A DNA stretch of 64,000 nucleotides from Cryptomeria japonica (lineage: Eukaryota; Streptophyta; Pinopsida; Cupressales; Cupressaceae): positions 661,926,438-661,990,437 of the forward strand of contig NC_081414.1 in NCBI RefSeq assembly GCF_030272615.1. The letters are read 5' to 3'. Within the stretch, counting starts at the first letter, position 1, and every line of letters starts with the position of its first letter. The translations under genes were made by a program, and so were the position numbers. Positions 10,150-21,691 of this stretch are shown one piece after another. A model generated the notes under the pieces. It was given only the letters and a program-made list of their open reading frames with translations. It ran no database searches and had not been told where the DNA came from.

Positions 10150-12305
10150 GCACTAGCTTGTGCTCTCCTTGTCTCTTCCACCTGCACCTGATGGTCCACT
10201 AGGTGCTGATCATGGTGCCCTCATCCCTACGGAGGCACCTGACTACTAGCTTTGCATCCTGTGGGATCTAGTACTCTCAACGTAGGAGGGTGCTCGTTGG
10301 TCTCTGGGTATGGCTTGATGGTAGAGATCCCTGTAATACTGAATCTCCTTCCCCATCCTCTCTACCTACTGCCTCGTTGTTGTAATCTCGGATATGAGGG
10401 GCGCTAATCCGTCGGGAGCCAACAAATGTCGGGCCACATCTCTCACTCCTCAACTTGGTAGTATTAGCCTCCGCTCTGGTGAGTCGGGCTTGGAGAGTCT
10501 TGAGCTCATCTCCTCTCGTAGCTACCCTATGGCTCCTCCACTCCTGGCCTCCTCTAACATCTGCTTGGTCTCATCTGACTACACCTATAAACTGCCCCTC
10601 TCAAAGATAGCGGTCTGCATATCCTCCCTTGAGGCATCCCCCTCCCTCCTCAACCGATCTACCTCCTCTTGAAGGTTGTCTGCTTGAGCCCTTTCCTGCT
10701 TTACCCGTTGCCTCTCAGTCGACAACTGGTCCTCCAAGCTCTGGGCTCTCACATTCTTTGCATCCCTAGACAAAATGACCTGATCATAGTAAGCCTGTGA
10801 AACCTGTCCCTCCCCTCCTTGCCCTCCTACTGCTCCCTCCCGTCCCATCCCCCCAGTCGGTATATCCATCGGCTCAGCCCCATCCCCTGCTCCCTAACCC
10901 CAGGCGATGCTCAAATTTGCCTTGTTGGCACCTGTACCTATAAAGGTACCTCCACTCAAGGTACCTATCGTCTCTGTCCCCTCCTCTTCGACACCTATCG
11001 TTGTCCCCTACTTCCCCCTCTCTGTGCCTATCCCCTGGCCCCTCCAATAGCCTCTTTCGGTGCATCTCCCTCACCGCTGACAACCTCATCTACAAATGGT
11101 GCAAGCTCATCAGGTTCTAAAACCCCATGAATGCTCAGACGAACCGGCCTGTGGGCCTTCCACCAACATGTGTAGGCTCTTGTACGTCCAGGATCCTCTC
11201 CTACCTGTAGCCTCTCCTCCCATGGGATCATCGGTGCTCCTATCCAGCTAAGCTGAACCTCAAGTGGCCCCACCGTTTGTCCCCATGTGGCTATCTCCCT
11301 TGTAATTCGAGGATCTGTGCGCTTATGTCCCATGATATTCTGTATGTGACCAAATTGTCTCATCACCCGATGGGGCAGGTACTGATCAATGACGTGTATG
11401 GTGCGCCCAAATAGCCAGCACTCACTTTGAACAAACGCAAGCTGCTAGTCCCCCCCTCTATCACTCACTGTCTAGATAAGGCCTCCGGCAGAAAAACATC
11501 AACTCATAAAAAATCCTCCTCCAAAACCATAGCATGCCGACCTGGGTGTAGTGCAGAAGGCCTTTGTACTGGTCAACGTATGGAAATCATCGGCGTTGAT
11601 TCTGAACTCCAATAGGTCAGGTAACTGCAATGTGCTCCCAAGCCTAGATGTGTAGAAGGGTAACACATGTCTCGAGGTTGTTGTAACCCCAACATACACA
11701 CATATGCATGTCATGATACAACTGGCTGAGTATAGCGGCCCCCCATGCATACTTTATGCAATCCTCAAGCATATAGTAAACACTAGTCGGGCATGCATAC
11801 TCTATGCAATCCTTGAGCATATAGTAAATCCATGGCCACTCAAGTCGGGCATCATCCACTCGTTGATCAATCTGCACACAAACAAAACCAAACAAGGAAT
11901 CTGTTTAGTCCGCATGGCCTCTCCCAGCCGCATCCTTGTTCGGTCCATAGGTAGATCCTCGCACTCGCAAATGCTCCGAAGATAATGATATTCGTGGTCC
12001 AACCAATACTCAGGAATAACTCCTTCAATAGGTACCTTCAAGATTTGCCAGACATTAAGCAATGTGATGTTGGCCTCTCCTATAGGCAGGTGGAAGGTGC
12101 ATGTCTCACTATCCTAATGCTCTATGAGTTGTCATCATCGTTGTGTGTGCCCAAATCCGCAACCATCTGCCCACAAACCCCAATCCTACTACACTGAGTA
12201 TCTCTCGCTCGTCACTCCTCAACTGCCTGAACAACCTCATCATCAACGACCAATGCTCCTGAGATGTAATCGAATCAAGGTCCGCCTATACCCAGCATAA
12301 TTGCC
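10150..12305 (-). pseudogene. Plant mobile domain (PMD / MAIN-like) gene, decayed
   Basis: On the minus strand, pieces of a PMD protein occur in correct order with frame changes. First comes TFHLPIGEANITLLNVWQ (about 12100-12035), the signature xFHLPxGExTITLxDV segment. Next is the R/CED and RxRLGEAM region (about 11960), then KYAWGAAILSQLYHDM (about 11760), like the family's SWGSAxLAxLYR, and RVMRQFGHIQNIMGHKR (about 11360-11310), like HRVxRQFGxxQ. A coiled coil of QSLEDQLSTERQRVKQERAQ type follows (about 10770-10590), and a tail with KEIQYYRDLY (about 10340). PMD genes are host genes of the MAIN/MAIL type or are carried by transposons. No LTR or TIR was found around this one. Multiple stops make it a relic. 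It stands out as more GC-rich than its flanks. Confidence 0.75.
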
Positions 12306-13430
12306 TCATTAACCCCTTATTCTAGCCTATTCTATCCCTGGGGCATTCTTGTGATCCCTCGCCCCCTTTTCCCTTTTCCTTCTTATTCCCCATTTCCCCT
12401 TTTTTGCCTTCTAGGCGAAGACAATGTTTCTCCCTGGCAAAGACACCAAAACCGCGACACAGACGTCGATCCACAGTCAGAGAAGTGGATTGACAATCTT
12501 TTTCCCCTCGATCCCCCCTTGCCCGCAGAACAACATTTGCGCAAATGGTATTCGCCTGCATGGGTGGGAATTGACCTCCTTGAGCCTGTTTGGCACTCGT
12601 GTAGACGTTAATTGCTTGTGTAGGTGTCGATCCCCCGCATAAACATTAATCGCCTGTGCAGGCGTAGATCCCTCGCGTAGATGTCGATCTAGTGGTCGAC
12701 GTGTGTGCCCCGACCAATTGTACACCCATTTAATGGGACGCGGCTAAACTGGCTCCAAAATAGAACGTGAACTGCATTTGAAAACTCGTGTTATTGATTT
12801 TTCGAAAATTTTCGAAAAATCAAAGCCGCAACTAATTATGTTGATCACGATCAACAATCTATAAATATTGCAAAAATAAATAACATGCATGTTTTTGATC
12901 TGCACTGTGTCATTTTGGTTCAGTTTAGCTGCAGCCCATTTAATGACCCTAATTAATGCCCTATCCTACAAAATCACAAAGCTAGGATGGAGTACATACC
13001 GGTGGGTCGTACTCGGTCGGTCGCTGGAAGCGTCCGACCTTCTCTTGGTGGTGTTCATGATGTGGGATGTGTGCCATCTCTCTCCTAATGCTCTGAGCTC
13101 TCTTGATCGCCAAGGTGTATGTGTGACAATGACCCTTCCTTGGGCCCCGTGTGGCCTATATAAGGGCCCCCCTTCGCCCTTTTTCTCCCCCTTTGCCATT
13201 TTTCTTCCCATTCCCCTCCAAATCCCTCCTCTCTTCCTATTTTCTCTTATTTCCCTCATCCAACCATTATTTTCTTCTTTTTCAAGAATTTTCTCGAAAA
13301 TTTATAAAATTTTCCACTTAAATTCTCGAGGGGGCATATATCGCCTGCGTCTTCACGTTGGGGCATCGTTTTTTTTTACCCACTGCCAATTTTGCCGCTA
13401 CATAAAAGAGGGGCAAAATGTAGACGTCTA
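12306..13430. other. Intergenic or unclassified repeat flank, GC-richer
   Basis: No credible gene. 12600-12690 holds about two degenerate units of a 38-40 bp tandem repeat (phrases around GTGTAGACGTTAATTGC). 12840-12857 has an inverted repeat TGTTGATC-AC-GATCAACA. A plus-strand TATA-like string CTATATAAGGG lies at about 13154-13164, just before a C-rich tract, so this may be the promoter of an unidentified LTR. I could not find a second copy in the window. Confidence 0.35.
12794..12823. repeat. Perfect 30-bp palindrome
   Basis: The stretch is its own reverse complement for 30 bases with no spacer. It is centred on AATT, flanked on each side by TTCGAAAA-type halves (TTGATTTTTCGAAAA...). Pairing fails at the next base outward (A/A). 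Confidence 0.9.
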
Positions 13431-15490
13431 AAATTAATTAAATTAAATATTTAATTAATTTATCCTTTCTACATAATTAATTAATTTAATTATGTTATTC
13501 TTCTTTCTTCTCAAAGTTAATTAAATTAAATTAAATTAATCTTGTCAATATAGCCTGGTAATTAATTTGCCAATTCTCCAATTTTTAATTCTTCCACTCA
13601 TTCTCTCTCCTCTTGTCAAATCCTCCTAATTTGTCCACTTGCTTTCGAATCCCTTATTATCTCATCTAATCTCCCTTCCCAATCATTTGCACATTCCTAA
13701 TCTTCATGATTAAAGCAAAGTCAACTACTTGCCTTAAATGGCTTGTCTCCTCTCACCTTCCAAACCTTAAATCGACCAACTTTGGTCACTTCAAGGATTT
13801 GAAATTCTCCCACTTTCCTATGCACTCTCATCTCCCAAGGAATTTTTAATTCCTTTTCTCTCCCCATTCTTCTATGCACTTCATTATTTGGGAATTTTTT
13901 AATTTCTTCGCCATCCCCCAAGGAATTTTTAATTCCTCTTTTATTCTCCCAATGTGCTTGGGGATCTCTTTCCCATGCAAATTGTGGAGTGTGGAGACAA
14001 GAAATGCCTTTATGGCAAATCTCTTGGTCTCCACACCTTGTCCTCTCAATTCACTTCACTTCCTTCTTTCAATCTTGGCCCTTCATTTCAAATCAATCCT
14101 AGCCCTCCATTCTTCTCCTCGCAAAGCTATAAATTGGGGTTTCCTCCCCTTCATTATCATCTCATCTTAGTGTAATCTCATGTTGTTGAAATAGAGCTAG
14201 AATGATATCCAAGAGCATCGCCATTATAGGCAAATTTAGGCAACCACAATTAGTTATCCCTTTGCATCCATTAATCATCCATCCATATACCATTGTGTTG
14301 TGTGTGGAGAGTAAACCACAAATCTCCAAGGAGCCAATCTAATCAAGCTAAGAATGGGTGCATCCTTGGCTTTGCCGAAGGCTCAAACCGAGGAACAAGA
14401 GGACTTCTTGCAAGGTATAAAGGTTCTTTGTGCTTTTTTTGAATTTTATGTTTGTTTGTGTTTAAACTAACCTTTTCACCATTGTAAGAAATCCCTTGGT
14501 TCAAATTGAAGTGAAGAAAATTGAATTGGAATAGCAAGTTATGGGAGAAGATGAATGCAAAACCCATGCATTCTTGGTGAAGACTAAGTTAACCCCCCCT
14601 TAATTATACAATTGGAGAGTTTAGAGTCTCAGTTAGGAGGCTTATCTCCTTTTTTAAATTTTCAAATTATATTTTAATGTTTTAATTTCAAATTTAATAT
14701 TTTAATATTCAAAGATCATATGCTCCAATAATATTTAATTAATATTATAATTTATTTACTATAACTTTCTAAATTGATTTTAATATTTAATGCAATTAAT
14801 CTATTTAATTATTATTATTATTTGTGTGTGTGTATGCATAGGTTTACATTCCTTGGGTTATTGTCGACAAGTTAGGAGAGCCCTCCTCAGTCACATGTCT
14901 GCCTTCAACGTTCGACCCTGCATCCACCTCATACTTAACGAAAATATCAGATCATCATGATATAAAAAAATTCATAACATAAATAACATTACACTACATA
15001 AATCACATTAATAATGTCGTTAATAGCATATAATGTCAAGTGTCATCATCACTTCACTGTCTAATGTAATGATTTAATCTAAAAATTAATAGACTAGTAC
15101 TAGTCGTGACACACCTTAATCTTAAATTTACATAGAATTCCAACAAAGGATTAGACTATAACATAATTCTAATAAATGAATCGAGGAATGTAATTTTACC
15201 TCATTCAATTAAATAGTTTTTAAGTAAAATAAAATAACTCTGAACCCTAAAATTGCATATATCAAATTTATTTTTTAATAAATGAATAGAATAGAACAAT
15301 GCTTACATCAAAGTATTTAAAATACTAAAAAATTATTTTCAATCGAAGTCGCACATTGAAATATTTGAGGGTGATTTTGAATGATTTATTGTTTTTAAAG
15401 AATTTTACCAAATTTAAATTTGTACAAAGAAAATCTGGCATATAATTAGTTCACCACTTGGTTTAGCATTAAGTTACTCTTATGGTTAAA
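13431..15490. other. Intergenic A/T-rich DNA; no gene seen
   Basis: 13430-13560 is dominated by AATTAATTAAATT strings. 13840-13940 contains three near-copies of GGAATTTTTAATTCC, each self-complementary. 14640-14840 is A/T-rich with a short (GT)n run near 14823. A string of short frames at 13720-14570 shows no recognisable protein. Confidence 0.45.
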
Positions 15491-15950
15491 AATTAGGGTT
15501 AGGATTAGAATTATGTTTAGGGTTAGGGATAGAATTAGAATTGGGTTAAGGTTAGGGTCAAGGTTATAATCATAACTGGAATTAGGGTTACGGTTAGAAT
15601 CAGGTTACAATTAGGATTATGATTAGAATTAGGGTTAGGTTAAGTGTTAGAATTAGGGCTAGGGATAAAATTGGTTAATGTTCATGTTAGGGTTAGATTT
15701 AGGGCTTGGGTTAGAATTAGGGTTGGGATTAAAATTAGGATTAGGTTTAAAATTAGGGTAATGCTCAAGGTTAGAATCAAAATTAGGATTACAATTAGGA
15801 TTATGTTATGATTAGAATTAGGGTTAGGGTTAGTGCTCAGAATTAAGCTTAGGGTTAAGCTTAGGTTAATAATTAAGGTTATGGTTAGGTTTAAAACCAG
15901 GCTTTGAGTTAGGACTAGAGTTAGAATTATGACTAATTAGAAATAGGGTC
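15491..15950 (+). repeat. Degenerate telomere-like array (TTAGGG-rich)
   Basis: Dozens of variants of GGTTAGGGTTAGG, AATTAGGGTT and AATTAGGATTA run for about 460 bp on the plus strand. Units are irregular, mixing TTAGGG, TTAGAATTAGGG and TTAGGATT, so it is not a functional telomere. The strict plant unit TTTAGGG is not regular here. Confidence 0.7.
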
Positions 15951-16077
15951 AGAATTTAAGTTTAAAATGATTTGTCATTTTTAGTGAAAAATATCAAATT
16001 TTGAATTCGTTAAAGAAAATTCAGCGAAGACTTAGTTCTCGTTTAAGTTTATAAATAGGGTTAGTGAAACAAAATGA

Positions 16078-16372
16078 CTCTTAACCCTCAAATTATATCT
16101 GTAATTATATGTATAATTCTAAATGTAGTTTTAACCCTAATTATGACCATAACCATAGCCCATTCTATAATCATATTTGTAAACCTAACAATAATTATAA
16201 TCATATTTCTTATAGTGATTCTAACTATAATTATAATCAAAATTCAAACCATATTGTTAAACCAATTTGAAATCATAAATATAATCCTAACCATAGACCT
16301 ACTTCTAATCCTATCCTTATAATTAAGTTAATTGCAACTATAATTCTAACCTTAATCTTTATCCTAAATTTT
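16078..16372 (-). repeat. Second degenerate telomere-like array in inverted orientation
   Basis: The plus strand reads CTTAACCCTCA, TTTTAACCCTAATTATGACC and ATAATCCTAACCATAG, which is the complement of the array at 15491-15950, more strongly decayed. The two face each other across about 130 bp. An 82-codon hydrophobic frame inside is a by-product of the repeat. Confidence 0.55.
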
Positions 16373-16561
16373 ACTTATCTTGAATATTAATTAAGTTTAA
16401 ATTAAGTTGGGAACTAAATTAACATTTTAAATAGCAAACTAATTAAGTTAATTGCAATTATAATTCTAACCTTAATCTTTATCCTAAATTATACTTATCT
16501 TGAATATTACTTAAGTTTTAAATTAAGTTGGGAACTAAATTAACATTTTAAATAGCAAACT
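16321..16561 (+). repeat. 120-bp tandem duplication, two copies
   Basis: 16321-16440 and 16441-16561 are nearly identical, each starting AATTAAGTTAATTGCAA and ending TTTTAAATAGCAAACT, with about four differences including one added T. The low divergence suggests a recent duplication relative to the surrounding decayed DNA. Confidence 0.92.
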
Positions 16562-16944
16562 AGATTAACATCTTAAATAGTGCAACAATAAATACTACTA
16601 ATATATATTATCTTTTGAAAAATCAACATAAAATATTCTCAAAATACCCATTCCATTATGACAAATTAATCGATGTACTCAAACTCCTATATAATATTTT
16701 AGCAATCACCTAAATTTGAATATTTGTTTGTGCCAATCGAGTGCAAATTCTCACCATTATCAACCTCAATATCTAGATGAAGGTAAGGGTCTAAAAACAC
16801 CCTTTTAAAATTATCATATAAAAAAATAAACATACAACTTTCTAATTAAAATTAACATTGATAACAAAATTCAATACAACAAATACAATGGTACTGCTGG
16901 TGATTGGCATGCTAGAAATTTAGTGAGTCCTTCGTATGTAATGA
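16562..16944. other. 5' flank of the PPR gene
   Basis: A/T-rich, no frame. It must hold the PPR gene's promoter and 5' UTR, but no single TATA box can be singled out among many A/T strings. An out-of-frame ATG at 16941 overlaps the gene start. Confidence 0.4.
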
Positions 16945-19074
16945 ATGGATTCAGACATCTATACTCGGCTATTGAAAGAATGCATTCACAGGAGATCTCT
17001 AAGGCATGGCAGACTCCTTCACGGCCGTATAATTAAGTATGGCTCTAACCGCGGGACGTTTCTAGCCAACCACATTTTGGAAATGTACGCCATGTGTGGT
17101 AGTGTAGTGGACGCGCGCCAATTGTTTGACAAAATGCCTGAACGAGACGAGTTCACCTGGAACAGGATGGTTATAGGATATGCTCGGTGTAATAGACTAC
17201 AGGATGCACACCGGCTGTTTGATAAAATGCCTCAACGGAATGAAGTATCCTGGAATTCTTTGATATCAGGGTATTCTCGATATGGCCATGCCGAAGAAGG
17301 TTTAGATTTGTTTTGCCAGATGCAAAGAACTGGCATAATGCCGAATCAGTATACTTTTGCCAGTGTTCTAAGCGGTTGCAGTAGGTTGTTGTCAGAGCGA
17401 CACGGCAAGCAAATTCATGCCGGAGTTATCCGAACTGGGTTTGAGTCTAATGTCTTTGTTGGCAGTGCTCTTGTTGATTTGTATGCAAAATGTGATAATA
17501 TTGAGGATGCACGACAGATTTTTGACAATATGTCTGAACGAGATGAAGGGATGTGGAGCGCTATGATTGCAGGGTATGCTCGGCTTGGAGATAGCGAAGA
17601 AGCCCTGAAGCTCTTCTCAGAAATGCTAATGTCAGGTATAAAGTCAAGCCACTTTACCTTCACTAGTATTCTGAGCGTCTGTACTAATGCTCGGGATCTC
17701 CAAATGGGTAGGAGTCTTCATGGTTATATTATAGTAACCGGTATGGACACAAATGTCTTTGTTGGAAATTCTTTGGTTGACATGTATGGTAAATGTGCAA
17801 GAATGGAAGATGCGAAAAAAGTCTTTGACGAAATGCCTGAACATGATGAAGTGTCTTGGAACGCAATGATTGGGGCATGCGCTCACAGCGGGAATGGTGT
17901 GGAGGCTCTGAAATTGTTTTGTCAAATGGAATGGGGAGAAATAAAACCTGACGACTTTACTTTTTCTTCAGTTTTAAGTGCCTGTTCTAGCATAGCAGCG
18001 CTAGAGCATGGCAGGCACATTCACTGCATCATAGTCAAGACTGGCTTTGCGTTTGATGTTTATATTAGCAGTGCTCTTCTTGACATGTATGCCAAGTGTG
18101 GGGGAATAGAGGATGCACGTCAGGTGTTTGATGAAATGCCTAAACAGGACATAGTCACCTGGAGTGCTATGATTGGAGGATATGCCCAGAATGGATGTGC
18201 AAAAGAAGCCTTTAAGCTATTTGAGCTATTGCTAGAGACATATGTGAAACCGAACCACATTACCTTTGTCGGTATACTCTCTGCCTGCAGCCATGCAGGC
18301 TTAGTGGACGAAGGTTTTCGCTTCTTTTATTCCATGATTCAAGATCATTGCATCACGCCAGAGGCAGACCATTATGGCTGTATGATTGATTTACTCGGTC
18401 GTGCTGGCCGCCTTGACGAAGCAGTGGCCTTAATCAATAGTATGCCATTTAAACCTAATGCAGTCATTTGGGGTGTGTTGCTTGGTGCCTGCAGGATTCA
18501 TGGTAATTTTGAGGTAGGACAAATAGCAGCAGAACATCTTCTGGAACTAGAACCAGATAACTCATCCACATATGTTTTGCTGTCGAACATTTATGCTGCA
18601 GCAGGTAAGTGGGATGATGCAGCAAAGGTGAGGAAACTAATGAAAAGCAGGGGCGTTAGAAAGGTGCCGGGGCACAGTTGGATTGAGATCAAGAATAGCG
18701 TTCATGCGTTTTTAGCAGATGACAATTCCCACCCGCAAACTGCTGAGATATATGTAACATTGGAAAGACTAACAGAACAAATTAAAGAGGTGGGATACGT
18801 GCCTGACACAAACTTTGTCCTGCACAATTTGGAGGAGGAACATAAGGAACATGTTCTTTCCTATCATAGTGAGAAGTTAGCCATTGCATTTGGTATCATC
18901 AACACACCCCCAAGAACACCCATCAGAATAGTCAAAAATCTTCGGGTATGTGGGGATTGCCACAATGCCATCAAGTTCATCTCCAAAGTTTCTGAAAGAG
19001 AGATTATTCTGAGAGATGTCAGCCGATTTCACCATTTCAAGAATGGGCTGTGTTCTTGTGGGGATTATTGGTGA
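16945..19074 (+). CDS. PPR-DYW organelle RNA-editing factor (PLS subfamily)
   Basis: An uninterrupted 709-codon frame. It is a pentatricopeptide protein of the PLS class: about fifteen P, L and S motifs fill residues 1-505, with repeated phrases such as LYAKC.xIEDARQxFDxMPERD. E1 and E2 motifs lie at 506-584, with the PG box VPGHSWIEI near 574. The DYW cytidine-deaminase domain ends in CSCGDYW (703-709). Zinc and catalytic residues are intact: H641-S-E643 (HxE) and C669xxC672H. Such proteins bind single-stranded organelle transcripts and convert specific C to U. An in-frame TGA at 16942-16944 fixes ATG 16945 as the first possible start. No transit peptide precedes the first PPR motif, so targeting is unclear: either an upstream exon is missing or the N-terminus is short. 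It has no introns, as usual for the family. Confidence 0.95.
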   Translation: MDSDIYTRLLKECIHRRSLRHGRLLHGRIIKYGSNRGTFLANHILEMYAMCGSVVDARQLFDKMPERDEFTWNRMVIGYARCNRLQDAHRLFDKMPQRNEVSWNSLISGYSRYGHAEEGLDLFCQMQRTGIMPNQYTFASVLSGCSRLLSERHGKQIHAGVIRTGFESNVFVGSALVDLYAKCDNIEDARQIFDNMSERDEGMWSAMIAGYARLGDSEEALKLFSEMLMSGIKSSHFTFTSILSVCTNARDLQMGRSLHGYIIVTGMDTNVFVGNSLVDMYGKCARMEDAKKVFDEMPEHDEVSWNAMIGACAHSGNGVEALKLFCQMEWGEIKPDDFTFSSVLSACSSIAALEHGRHIHCIIVKTGFAFDVYISSALLDMYAKCGGIEDARQVFDEMPKQDIVTWSAMIGGYAQNGCAKEAFKLFELLLETYVKPNHITFVGILSACSHAGLVDEGFRFFYSMIQDHCITPEADHYGCMIDLLGRAGRLDEAVALINSMPFKPNAVIWGVLLGACRIHGNFEVGQIAAEHLLELEPDNSSTYVLLSNIYAAAGKWDDAAKVRKLMKSRGVRKVPGHSWIEIKNSVHAFLADDNSHPQTAEIYVTLERLTEQIKEVGYVPDTNFVLHNLEEEHKEHVLSYHSEKLAIAFGIINTPPRTPIRIVKNLRVCGDCHNAIKFISKVSEREIILRDVSRFHHFKNGLCSCGDYW

Positions 19075-21686
19075 AACGAAGTAAAGCAAGTGATAAATGG
19101 AAGCTTTTCAGTCACTCCTATGTATTGGCAGGTAAATACAGATAACATTCAGGTTTTAAAACTTTGATTGTTATTCAGCTGAGATTCCCTCAGTATACAT
19201 CACTTGTTTACTACTGGTCTTTCTCTCACTTGATCTTTCTGCTTCGCAACGTTCTCCTTCAGGTACCCTGGTGTCGCTGTTTTCAACTTTAGGCTACATT
19301 TACACACGGACTCTTAAGAAATGTTAATTGTTTAACAGTGCCTAGATTATCCTCATGTATTTATGAATGGCCTAGTGGTGTAAACCAGGTCAAATTCTTG
19401 GGTTTCTTCCGCCTAGCCAATCAGATGTCGGTTCCAGATTAGACTGATGCCGGGACAGAGTTAACTGTAAGGTAAGAATCTGAACAGAATGAGAACTTTC
19501 TGCTCCTTTTAATCTTGTTTGAAGTTAAAATTTAGAAAATTTGAATCTGTGCTTGAACCAAACTAAATCTTTCTGGTGATGCAAATACAGGGAGAGTTTT
19601 GAATAATAGGGGCAAGAAACTAAAAAGCATTACGATGGTATCCCCTACCATGCTATTCTTGTGTTCATTGTCAAATATTTAGTTGTAAATGCTACTCTGA
19701 AAGTTCCTACCCCAAAAATGGCCAAGGTTCATATCCCACAGGCTAAGCATTTGACTGGTAAAAAGGAGCTAGGTACTTTCTCTCGGCTCAAAAGATGTTA
19801 CACAATTTTCTTTTTACACGGGGATGTGTCTGAAGGTCTTCAGTTTACATTCACATATTCTGTGTAGAAGTTCATTGAACTGGTACCATCAGGAAACAGG
19901 AATCTTTGCAAGAATGTGGATGTGTCACTATCTTTTCAGCAAAGTTATCTCTTTTAGTTGGTAATGAAAATGGTTTTCATGCCATCATCTTTGGTTTGCT
20001 TCTCTGTGTGGATGATCTTTTCTTCATAGGGGAGACATTTTGAAACTATCCAAGGCTCTATCGAGCATATGATTTTCAGCATTTCTGGGAGTTATACAGA
20101 TTGTTCCACATCAATAACAGACTGCTCTACTTGGATGTGTTTCTCCGTGAAATATTGCTGGGGAAAAAGTGTAAAGATATACATGTCTAGACCAAGGTTT
20201 ATAAGGTGCAGACTGCAGACTGCAGCAGTATTGCATTGGGCTTGCTTCCCATGCTAGTTTTGCATTTTCACGTCTGGTAATTACATACATATAACCACCT
20301 AAAGCAATATAAAATGCTGAAAATATTCCATTCTAAGAAATGTATGAAATCAGTTTTTGAATCTATTCCAAACCTGCCATTTGCTTGGTTGGAAATCAGT
20401 AGAAAAGAAAAGGAAAAGCTCATTTTCTTACATCCATATTTTGGTTCTAGTTTGTATTGATGCAAATGATTTCATAAGAAGCTATATATTCTCCCACTCC
20501 CTGCGCTACCCCTTCTTTACCCTCTAAAAGAAAAGAAAACTAGAACTAGGGCTGGCTGGCCCCAGCCAGGTAAGTTGTTTACTGCTGTGGGTATGTTTCC
20601 TAATTCTTATAACTAGAGTCTAGACAACCTGCCTAGAACGTTAAGCGTATCATTTCTAGCACTTCTACCTTTAAAAGATGCAATGGGTGTGCCGATATGT
20701 AGAGCCGAGTAAAGGGTTAGAGTTGTGTGGGGCGCAAATTTAAGCTATATTATATGTTGATTGTTTATGATCAAATTACATTAATGTACTCCTCAAAATG
20801 GACACACGGATACATTTTCATTCAGGTTGGTCAGATGACTTGGTGTTTACTAATGGTATGATTAATGGATGGATGGATCTTTCATATTGGAGGCATCTAA
20901 CCATGCTACAAATGAGGTGTACATAACTTACTTGCTGTAAGATTGGAACTTCTCAAGTTCTCCACCATTAGGTCAACTCAAGTGGACAAGAAAAAAAAAG
21001 CTGATAAAATGGTCTTTATGGATTGTTGGTTTGGTTTTCTCATAGCAATAATAAGAATTTGTTGGATGTTATGTTTGCTAATGGATGTGTTTCTAGAATG
21101 AGAAACTGCTCTAAGGAACAAGTGAAATTGCTCACAAGATCAAGTCCCAACCCCAGACATGTAAAGCCAAATCAGGATGGTCTATTGGGTATTGAAATGT
21201 GGTGTTTCACTTGTTTATTGGGTGATGAAAGTTTTGATTTGGTTAAAGGTGTTTTTTATTGGTTTTGTTCTATTTTAGTTAAATGGAAAAGAATAATTAA
21301 TCTTATTCATTAGAATGAAATATTCTAATTTAAATGTTTTAATTAACTAATGAATTCAAAATTTATTTTAAATGTACAAATTAATTAATAATAAATAAGA
21401 TATATCAAATTTATTAAATTGCTCTAATTTCAATTAGTTAAATGGTAATAACTAAAGCATTGAAAATGATCTAATTCATAAATAAAAAACCGTCTTTCTA
21501 AATGTTTAATAGTGAAATAATAAAAATACCAAGCAAAAAATTAATTGTTTTTTTCCAAATTTTCACTAGAAACAAAGTAAATAGAGAATCTTACATTTAC
21601 ACATATAAATCTTCCTTTTAAAAGAAATAATCTATTTTTTTTATCATAGATGATAGAAGATTTCAATGGGAAGCTTGAAGTTGTTT
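19075..21686. other. PPR 3' flank and intergenic DNA; no gene seen
   Basis: The first few hundred bases must include the PPR 3' UTR, but no clear poly(A) signal stands out. There is a self-complementary CTGGCTGG-CC-CCAGCCAG at about 20560-20577 and a small CTGCAGA repeat near 20210. Short frames (e.g. 19661-19867, 21023-21313) have no recognisable product. 21320-21640 is A/T-rich. Confidence 0.5.
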
Positions 21687-21691
21687 GTGTT

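Noticed and set aside
10394-11130. Plus-strand Ser/Pro-rich ORFs
   Set aside because: They are antisense shadows of the PMD relic, whose minus-strand frames contain recognisable motifs.
15491-15950. A genuine telomere
   Set aside because: Units are irregular and interrupted, and unique DNA lies on both sides; only an interstitial telomere-like array can be claimed.
16074-16322. 82-codon hydrophobic ORF, looks like a membrane protein
   Set aside because: It is produced by the CCCTAA-like degenerate repeats (Ile/Leu/Thr-rich in that frame), with no family resemblance.
15491-16372. CRISPR-like or other regularly spaced repeat array
   Set aside because: This is plant nuclear DNA; repeats are degenerate and unspaced, and no cas-like genes exist.
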